In this document: piece by piece, positions 43,801 to 64,000 of the stretch
Position numbering within the stretch: position 1 is the first letter of the stretch
Layout of the letters: every line of letters starts with the position of its first letter
From: Rhodococcus pyridinivorans
Lineage (GTDB): Bacteria > Actinomycetota > Actinomycetes > Mycobacteriales > Mycobacteriaceae
Direction: 5' to 3'
DNA length: 64,000 nt
NCBI RefSeq assembly: GCF_900105195.1
Contig: NZ_FNRX01000002.1
Location: 2,728,001 to 2,792,000 of the forward strand
Notes under the pieces: generated by a model
The model's database searches: none
The model's input: only the letters and a program-made list of their open reading frames with translations
Told to the model about the DNA's origin: nothing
Made by a program: the position numbers and the translations under genes

Positions 43801-44729
43801 TCACCCGCCGCGATCTCCTGCGGTCCGTCGCGCTGCTGGCGGTGGGCGGAGCCGTCGCCGGCTGCACGCGCACCGGAGAGAGTGAGGAACTGATCCTGGC
43901 GGCAGGGGAGGAGGGTGGGTTCTTCTGGGAGTTCGCCGAACTCACCGCGGCCGCCGCCGACCGGGCGGGCCTGCCCATCGCGATAGTGCCGGAACGCACG
44001 CCGGGGTCGGTCACCAATCTCGCCACGCTGACGGCGGGGGACGCGGAGCTGGCGCTGACCCTTACCGACGTCGCGGTGCGGGCCCACGACGAGGGCGCGC
44101 AGTTCACGGCGATCGGGCGGGTCTACGAGAACTACATGCAGTTGGCCGTGCGTGCAGACTCACCGATCCGGAAGATCGCCCAGTTGCGGGGCGCACGGAT
44201 CAGCCTCGGCGCTCCCGGATCGGGTGCCGAATTCACCGGCGAACGCATCCTCGCCGTCGCCGGGCTCGCCGAGCCGGGAGCCGTCACCCGGGTGCACCTG
44301 TCGATGGCCGACGCCGGTCGCGCGCTGGTGGACGGCGAGATCGACGCGGTGCTGTGGGCGGGTGGTGTTCCTACCCCGTCGTTTGCGAACCTGGGTGTGT
44401 CGCTACGGCTGATCGATCTGTCCGTGCTCCTCGAACCGCTGCGGGCGCGATTCGGTTCGCGTTACGAACCGGTGCTCATCCAGCCCGGCACGTACGGGCA
44501 GCCGGACGCCGTCGCCACCATCGGCTTGGGCAACCTCCTGCTCGCCGGAGCCTCGGTGTCGGACGAGGCCGCCGCCGCACTGGTCGATCTGCTCGTCGAC
44601 CACGCCTCCGAACTCGTGCCGGCTCAGGCCACCGGCAGCCAGTTCCTCGACCGGCAATCGCTGATCGTCACCGCCGATGTCCCGCTGCATCCGGGAGCGG
44701 TGGCCGCGTACCGGCGCCATCACGGCTGA
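43797..44729 (+). CDS. TAXI-family solute-binding lipoprotein
   Basis: A 310-residue exported lipoprotein: Tat-like start TRRDLLR, hydrophobic stretch and lipobox VGGAVAGC with Cys near residue 22. The rest is a TAXI (TRAP-associated) binding fold; ERTPGSVTNLATLTAGDAELAL and SLGAPGSGAEFTGERIL are typical. TRAP transporters need two membrane subunits, and none are near; the only transporter here is an MHS symporter. So the protein may be the ligand-presenting partner of the sensor kinase rather than of a transporter. Overlaps the kinase gene by four bases. Confidence 0.88.
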   Translation: MITRRDLLRSVALLAVGGAVAGCTRTGESEELILAAGEEGGFFWEFAELTAAAADRAGLPIAIVPERTPGSVTNLATLTAGDAELALTLTDVAVRAHDEGAQFTAIGRVYENYMQLAVRADSPIRKIAQLRGARISLGAPGSGAEFTGERILAVAGLAEPGAVTRVHLSMADAGRALVDGEIDAVLWAGGVPTPSFANLGVSLRLIDLSVLLEPLRARFGSRYEPVLIQPGTYGQPDAVATIGLGNLLLAGASVSDEAAAALVDLLVDHASELVPAQATGSQFLDRQSLIVTADVPLHPGAVAAYRRHHG

Positions 44730-44955
44730 CGAGACGGGCGGACAGGGGAGAAGGGGCCCCTGAATCGTGCCGACCCAGGCACATAGTGGGGTGGAAGGCA
44801 TGCGCTGGTGTCGGTGGGATGCGGTGCGGAGATCGGGCTCGCCCTCGAGGTTCGAGGAGATCGGGACCGGATCGGCTGTGCAGGGGACATGCGCGGGGCA
44901 CAATGGAACCGTTCACCTCTGTGTGCGTGAAATTCTTTGGCAGCCAACACGATTC

Positions 44956-44977
44956 ATGGATAACGGTGATTATCCAT
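44956..44977. promoter_or_regulatory. 8-bp inverted repeat in an AT-rich patch
   Basis: ATGGATAA, a 6-base centre (CGGTGA), TTATCCAT: perfect arms. No gene starts within 200 bases on either strand, so what it controls is unclear. Confidence 0.4.
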
Positions 44978-45627
44978 CAAATGTGGAAGAGGCGAGAAGG
45001 GGCGATCGGTGGTCGCAGCACCCCGGGGGACGGGATGATCCCGCGCCACCAACATGCGTATCGTCCGCGCGATCTGCGGCGCGCAACGCGCACGCGACGA
45101 CCACACGGTGCTGCCGCAACGCCGCATCGGTGAACCGTGGGTCGGTGCAGTGTGCGCGTCGCTGCGGCATGGCACCCGATGCATGAGCAGCCGAACGCGC
45201 GTCGAGCGGATCGGCGGCTCGATCCGGCACGGGCGCGGGCAGGCCGGTCGCAGTCCGGAGGTGAGCCGGACTCGAGCCAGAGGCCGAGTGACAGGTGGGG
45301 CCCATCGCATCGATCCGGGGCGAACCAGGGATCTCCGAACGCCTCGGACGCCCTGCCGCACCTGTCCGGAGGAGGTCCGGTTCCACTCCAGTTAACATAA
45401 TGTAGATTATCGGCAATTTGGATATGGGCGGTGAACTGGGGTTCGGCGCTGATAATCCCGATGCTGCCGAGTGACGTCCCTGATCCGCAGATTCGCGCCG
45501 TCGTCGCACGCACTGCATCGCGTCGTGCGCCGTGCCGTCCGGCGCGCGTTGTTCCCTCCGCCTCGTGCGACGTGCGAACCGCGCCGAACGACGCGCTCCC
45601 GGCACTCGAGCTTGCCGCGCATTCGCC

Positions 45628-45659
45628 GTGCCCGGCCCGGTCCGTGCCCGGCCCGGTCC
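45628..45659. repeat. 16-base tandem duplication
   Basis: GTGCCCGGCCCGGTCC occurs twice head to tail (45628-45643 and 45644-45659). It is simple replication slippage in non-coding sequence. Confidence 0.7.
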
Positions 45660-45746
45660 GCCGCCTGGTGTCGGTTCGCTGCCTCGGACGCCCGATACGA
45701 CCTTCCGGGCCCGCCACCCTCGCCCCCTGCCTGTCCGCCCGGCCGT

Positions 45747-45775
45747 CGTGAAAACGTCACAGTGACGTTTTCACG
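45747..45775. promoter_or_regulatory. 14-bp palindrome, left copy flanking the CPBP remnant
   Basis: CGTGAAAACGTCAC, one central A, GTGACGTTTTCACG: perfect. The 15-base core ACGTCACAGTGACGT recurs exactly at 46386-46400. Lies 84 bases before the CPBP-like start, where an operator would be expected. Confidence 0.6.
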
Positions 45776-45859
45776 TGGTCTAGCGGGTCCCGCGGTGGAC
45801 ACCTATCTGCGTCGATATCATCGGCGCGGCAGTGACAACGCGATCCGGGAAGGTCGACC

Positions 45860-46396
45860 GTGACGCAACCACGGCTCCTGCGTTCCTGGGTGGTCTTCGC
45901 GATCACCACCGTCCCGTTCTATCTCTGGGGTGCACTCACCGACGGTGAATTCGACATCACCGGTGCGCGTCTGCCGGTCAGTGCGTTGATGTTCGTCTGC
46001 CCGGCACTTGCGGCCCTCGCCGCCGGCGGCGGGCGCGAGTCGGCCCGGCGGCGCATGTGCACGCTGCCGCGCGCGCTGTGGCTGATCGTCGCACTGTTTG
46101 TATCAGCTGCGCTGGTGCTGGTCGCATCCATCGTGGTCGCCGGTACCGGTCCGTCCGGCATCTCGGTCTCCCTCGTGGCGGTCGCCGGTGCGTATTTCGT
46201 TGCGACGGTGTGCGAGGAACTCGGGTGGACGGTGGACGCTCCTGGCGGCGAGCGGGATCTGCTCGCCTGTCGCGTCCGCGGTGGCCGTCGGGGTCGCCGT
46301 GCTCGTCCTGACCTGTCTGCGGGTCGCATCCCGCCGGGTCGAGGGTGCGGACTCCCCTCCTCTGCCTCGGACGATAAACCCAGAAACGTCACAGTG
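45860..46396 (+). pseudogene. CPBP-type intramembrane protease remnant
   Basis: From GTG at 45860 the frame gives three helices (WVVFAITTVPFYLWGAL, VSALMFVCPALAALAAG, ALWLIVALFVSAALVLVASIVV) and then VATVCEELGWT, the first CPBP/Rce1 catalytic motif. After that the frame becomes non-hydrophobic and ends at 46405. A neighbouring frame supplies a last helix, ASAVAVGVAVLVLTCLRVASRR, ending in TINPETSQ at 46397. So the central part with the second and third catalytic motifs is gone and the frame is shifted. Probably inactive. It is flanked by two copies of one palindrome. Confidence 0.6.
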
Positions 46397-46400
46397 ACGT
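46386..46400. promoter_or_regulatory. palindrome, right copy flanking the CPBP remnant
   Basis: ACGTCAC, A, GTGACGT, identical to the core at 45754-45768. It sits in the last codons of the remnant and 22 bases beyond the HNH stop, so it could also serve as a weak terminator for either gene. Confidence 0.55.
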
Positions 46401-46421
46401 ATTAATCTCGCCTCCCGTGCA

Positions 46422-46787
46422 TTATGACGCTCGCCGCAACCGCCGCAACTGCGCGGACAGATAATCCCGGGCACGGCGATGACCACCGACCCGGACGAGT
46501 TCGTCGGCGAGCTCCTCGAGCAGTCGTGACAGCAGCTCCTCGTCGGGTGACCAGCCCTCGCGCTGCCGGCACCGGTCGAGCCATTCGACCGGCGCGATGT
46601 GTCCGCGGTCGGCGTTGCAGCGTCGGCACGCGGCGACCTCGTTGGCGGTGATGCTCGGCCCGCCCTTCAGGCGCGGCACCAGATGATCGGTGGTCGGGGT
46701 GATCAGCCGCCCGAACTCCCGTCCACACCACAGGCACCGCCCGTCCTGACGGTCCAGGGCGAGCGAGAGTCGGGTGACGCGGTCCAT
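46422..46787 (-). CDS. HNH endonuclease family protein
   Basis: A 121-residue protein with an HNH/HNHc nuclease core: CLWCGREF (zinc knuckle), TTDHLVPRLKGGP with the DH pair, NEVAACRRCNADRG with the second CxxC. A basic C-terminal tail (RRARDYLSAQLRRLRRAS) follows. The size suits a stand-alone actinobacterial HNH protein; the target may be DNA in a phage, plasmid or repair context. It begins with a standard ATG at 46787 and is 69 bases downstream of the methyltransferase gene on the same strand. Confidence 0.85.
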   Translation of the reverse strand: MDRVTRLSLALDRQDGRCLWCGREFGRLITPTTDHLVPRLKGGPSITANEVAACRRCNADRGHIAPVEWLDRCRQREGWSPDEELLSRLLEELADELVRVGGHRRARDYLSAQLRRLRRAS

Positions 46788-46856
46788 CCTCCGATCGTCG
46801 CCTATCGGCGCCGCCGTAGTCGCCGATGAGTCCGATCCGGTGTCCCGGAGACTGTT

Positions 46857-47930
46857 TCAGGGGCGTGCTTCGAGGACGAGGTTGAAGGGTGTTTCGGTGG
46901 CGCGGCGGAAGGTGCCGAATCCGGCTTCGGCCGCGACATCGGCGAGCCGTCGCTCCCCGGCCTGCGCGCCGAGCCCGAGCGCGACCGGCTGGTCGAGGGA
47001 CGACGGGGTGCACAGCACCGTCGATGCGGCGTAGTACATCCGGCCGACCGGGTTGAGGTTCTCGGGCAGGCTGTCGCGGGCGAACGGTTCGACGAGCATC
47101 ACCGCGCCGTCGTCGGCGAGCGCGCCGCGCGCGTACCGCAGTGCGCCGACGGGATCGCCCATGTCGTGCAGGCAGTCGAAGTAGCAGATCAGGTCGTAGT
47201 CGGATCCGGGGAAGTCGGTCGCCGAGGCGACGGTGAAGGTGGCGTTGTCGACGCCCTCCTCCGCGGCCAGTTCCGTCGCCCGCGCGATGGACGCGTCGTG
47301 GTAGTCGAAGCCGCGAATGGTGGACTGCGGGAACGCCTGCGCGAGCAGGGTCGTGGAGACACCGTGGCCGCAGCCGATGTCCGCGACGGTGGCGCCGGCG
47401 CGCAGTGTGTCGACGACCCCGTCGAGGGCGGGCAGCCACACGTCGACGAGGTTGGCGCGGTAGCCGGGGCGGAAGAACTGTTCGGTGCCGACGAACAGTT
47501 CGGGATCGTGTTCGTGCCAGCCGAAACCTTCGCCGTTGCGGATGCGTTCGGCGATGCGGCTGCGGTCCTTGTACACGGAGCCGATCAGGTGGAAGCCGCC
47601 GGCCAGGTAGACGGGGCTGTCCTCGCGGGCGAGGGTCATGGCGTGTTCCGGTGCCAGACTGAACGTTCCGGCGTCGGGATCGTAGGTGAGATAGCCGCTG
47701 GCGGTCTCGGCGGAGAGCCATTCGCGCAGATAGCGTTCGCGGATGCCGGTGCGGTCGGCGAGTTGTTCGCTGCTGACCGGGCCGGCTTCGTCGAGCGCGC
47801 GCCACAGTCCGAGTTCGGCGCCGATGAGCACCAGTGCGCCATTCATGGCCGCACCCATGTCGACGACGAGTTGTCCGAGGGTCTGCTCGAGTCGTGCTTG
47901 GTCGGGTTCGTGCATCTCCGTGGTCATCAC
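46857..47930 (-). CDS. SAM-dependent methyltransferase with N-terminal winged helix (Rv2258c-like)
   Basis: A 357-residue protein. The N-terminal 100 residues form a winged-helix dimerisation domain (ELGLWRALDEAGPVSSEQLADRTGIRERYLREWL in parts), as in O-methyltransferases; the C-terminal domain has motif I VADIGCGHGVSTTLLAQAFP, the acidic GFDYHDASI and YDLICYFDCLHDMGDP. It resembles mycobacterial Rv2258c/Rv3030-like methyltransferases; acceptor unknown. ATG at 47930 with AGGAGG upstream. It diverges from the toxin-antitoxin pair. Confidence 0.85.
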   Translation of the reverse strand: MMTTEMHEPDQARLEQTLGQLVVDMGAAMNGALVLIGAELGLWRALDEAGPVSSEQLADRTGIRERYLREWLSAETASGYLTYDPDAGTFSLAPEHAMTLAREDSPVYLAGGFHLIGSVYKDRSRIAERIRNGEGFGWHEHDPELFVGTEQFFRPGYRANLVDVWLPALDGVVDTLRAGATVADIGCGHGVSTTLLAQAFPQSTIRGFDYHDASIARATELAAEEGVDNATFTVASATDFPGSDYDLICYFDCLHDMGDPVGALRYARGALADDGAVMLVEPFARDSLPENLNPVGRMYYAASTVLCTPSSLDQPVALGLGAQAGERRLADVAAEAGFGTFRRATETPFNLVLEARP

Positions 47931-48084
47931 GCACCTCCTGGCGATGGGAGTACTCGCTCACGGTAGGTCGCGTGGCCGGTTCCGCGGCGACGGCTCGGGT
48001 TCGATCGGGTGTCGATCCGGGTGGCGGTGCGTAGCAGGAGGTCACGAACCGGGTGGTGGCGGGAGGATTCGGGGGTGCGTGGCG

Positions 48085-48120
48085 TGTTGCAGACAGCTAC
48101 GCTTGTAGCAGACTGCAACA
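48085..48120. promoter_or_regulatory. 16-bp inverted repeat upstream of the toxin-antitoxin pair
   Basis: TGTTGCAGACAGCTAC, GCTT, then GTAGCAGACTGCAACA: 14 of 16 positions are symmetric. It ends 13 bases before the antitoxin ATG and three before its ribosome site (AGGAGG). Typical of an autoregulated toxin-antitoxin operator. Confidence 0.75.
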
Positions 48121-48133
48121 TCAGGAGGCCGTC

Positions 48134-48520
48134 ATGACGTCATCCACCGACAAGGTCACCCGCTTCGACGCCGAACTCGTCGACAGCGCCATCGCCGAGG
48201 GCGGCCGCCAGAACCGCACCGGACGCCAGCAACTCGAATACTGGGCCCGCATCGGCCGCGCGATGACCGCCCACGAGACCGCCTCCCTGCACCGGGTGCA
48301 CGAGGCGCTGGCCGGGACACGGGAGCTGAGCGAGCTCACCGCCGCCGAGGGACGGCTGTTCGACGCGGAGATCGATGCGCGCCTGGCGGACGGGCTGGCC
48401 CGCACCGACTACGCCGAGATTCTCGCCGCGCGTGGGGTCACCACGGTGGTGCTCGACGACGAAGGCCGGCTGGTCGAGCAGCGTCCCGACGGTAGTCGTC
48501 AGGTGCTCGACGACGCATGA
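48134..48520 (+). CDS. ParD-like antitoxin
   Basis: A 128-residue protein with the ParD-like (PF11903-type) N-terminus: KVTRFDAELVDSAIAEGGRQNRTGRQQLEYWARIGRAM (in parts), a ribbon-helix-helix-like region that should bind DNA. The acidic middle and a C-terminus with TVVLDDEGRLVEQRPDGS follow. Such proteins are encoded before zeta-type kinases in actinobacteria. ATG at 48134 with AGGAGG upstream; stop overlaps the toxin ATG by four bases. Confidence 0.8.
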   Translation: MTSSTDKVTRFDAELVDSAIAEGGRQNRTGRQQLEYWARIGRAMTAHETASLHRVHEALAGTRELSELTAAEGRLFDAEIDARLADGLARTDYAEILAARGVTTVVLDDEGRLVEQRPDGSRQVLDDA

Positions 48521-49086
48521 GGCGTCTGGATCTGATCGTCGGTCCCAACGGTTCCGGCAAGTCGACGTTCGTCGAGTTGTCCCTCGCTCCCCTGCTGCCG
48601 CGCAGCGTGTTCGTCAATGCGGATGTGATCGCGCGGCAGCGCTGGCCCGACCGGGCGGAGGAGATGTCGTACGAGGCGGCGCAACTCGCCGCGGCGGCGC
48701 GGGACCGGTTGCTGCGGCAGGGCCGGTCGTTCATTGCGGAAACGGTGTTCTCGCATCCGTCGAAGCTGGAGTTGATCGACCGCGCGCACGAGGTGGGGTT
48801 CACGGTGGTGCTGCACGTGATGCTGGTGCCCGAGGCGATGTCGGTGCTGCGTGTACAGCACCGGGTGGCCTCCGGTGGGCATGCGGTGCCCGAGGACAAG
48901 ATCCGGGCGCGCTATCGGCGGTTGTGGCCGCTGGTGACCGAAGCGATCGGCCGCGCCGATCAGGCGTCGGTGTACGACACGGCGTCCGGGACCCCGGTGG
49001 TGGTGGCGCGGTTCGCCGGCGGGGTGCCGGTGGGTGCGGTGCGCTGGCCGGGATGGGCGCCGGCGGCGCTCACCGGGCTCGGCTGA
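48517..49086 (+). CDS. zeta-toxin-family P-loop kinase
   Basis: A 189-residue P-loop kinase: Walker A GPNGSGKST near residue 9, SVFVNADVIARQRWP (substrate-binding Asp), FIAETVFSHPSK with the family arginine/threonine region and VLHVMLVPEAMSVLRVQHR. Zeta toxins phosphorylate UDP-N-acetylglucosamine and so block cell-wall synthesis; some relatives act on other sugar nucleotides. It is cotranslated with the ParD-like gene (ATGA), rather than with an epsilon antitoxin as in the classical system. Converges with the NRPS gene, 33 bases away. Confidence 0.85.
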   Translation: MRRLDLIVGPNGSGKSTFVELSLAPLLPRSVFVNADVIARQRWPDRAEEMSYEAAQLAAAARDRLLRQGRSFIAETVFSHPSKLELIDRAHEVGFTVVLHVMLVPEAMSVLRVQHRVASGGHAVPEDKIRARYRRLWPLVTEAIGRADQASVYDTASGTPVVVARFAGGVPVGAVRWPGWAPAALTGLG

Positions 49087-49119
49087 GAGATCCGGGCCCG
49101 GTGAGCGGATGCGTCGAGG

Positions 49120-64000
<14,881 letters not shown>

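Larger units (their letters stand above)
44730..45859. other. 1.13-kb stretch without a recognised gene
   Basis: No reading frame here has codon use or similarity that I trust, although several are open. It is less GC-rich than its neighbours at several points (AT-rich sites near 44950-44980 and 45395-45420). It holds a dyad (44956-44977), a tandem duplication (45628-45659) and a palindrome (45747-45775), all listed separately. Possible contents: decayed gene, long leader or mobile-element scar. Confidence 0.55.

Noticed and set aside
45407..45802. Minus-strand frame of 131 codons in the gene-poor stretch
   Set aside because: Arg/Gly/Pro-biased with no start signal; it crosses the palindrome and the tandem duplication.
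33199..49086. A single genomic island or prophage bounded by the recombinase
   Set aside because: No tRNA, no matching end repeats and no phage genes; several genes (ndh side, SoxR, VIT) look chromosomal.

Overview
The window is very GC-rich, has almost no AT-rich spacers, uses many GTG starts and is dense with 4-base start/stop overlaps. Its left half follows the gene order of Mycobacterium tuberculosis Rv1822-Rv1847 closely: pgsA-like, DUF881, small basic protein, DUF881, gcvH, garA, ftsR, DUF151 nuclease, MerR, gcvP, then a VWA protein, glcB, two CBS/CNNM proteins, gnd, M56 peptidase/BlaI and a thioesterase, with an ndh-type gene after that. This order, GarA, FtsR and a giant NRPS point to a mycolic-acid actinobacterium, most likely Rhodococcus or a close relative. 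The genus is my inference; the synteny is recalled, not searched.

Region 1 (0-12 kb): small accessory genes (VOC protein, MmcQ/YjbR protein, phosphotransferase, Nudix hydrolase), then a conserved cell-envelope and regulation block. gcvH and gcvP (glycine cleavage) sit on either side of garA, the FHA switch of 2-oxoglutarate metabolism, and two MerR regulators. gcvP has a tandem glycine riboswitch.

Region 2 (12-25.7 kb, mostly minus strand): metallophosphoesterase, VWA protein, malate synthase G, a three-gene overlapping operon with two CNNM/CBS membrane proteins, a methyltransferase overlapping a DMT-family transporter tail to tail, 6-phosphogluconate dehydrogenase, and a BlaI/M56 pair.

Region 3 (25.7-33.1 kb): a siderophore-type ABC importer (ATPase plus two permeases, one carrying an extra RDD domain) diverging from a FhuF-like gene, with IdeR/DtxR-like iron boxes between them. 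A third iron-box-like site lies inside a well-formed promoter that overlaps the stop codon of the FhuF-like gene. It reads into a short segment that can fold into nested stems followed by a strong hairpin, a candidate iron-controlled RNA. A decayed TetR gene, a hotdog thioesterase and type II NADH dehydrogenase follow.

Region 4 (33-49 kb, accessory): orphan tyrosine recombinase, Fic protein with a perfect palindrome at its start, VIT-family transporter, epimerase-like protein, EphD-like hydrolase, SoxR, an MHS transporter/two-component/TAXI operon, a 1.1-kb stretch without a recognisable gene, a decayed CPBP protease gene between two copies of one palindrome, an HNH nuclease, a methyltransferase, and a ParD-like/zeta-type toxin-antitoxin pair with its own inverted repeat.

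Region 5 (49.1 kb to the right edge): the 3' 14.9 kb of one minus-strand NRPS gene. It holds a partial C domain and then A-T, C-A(Thr)-T-E, C-A-T, C-A-T-TE. Its start lies outside the window.
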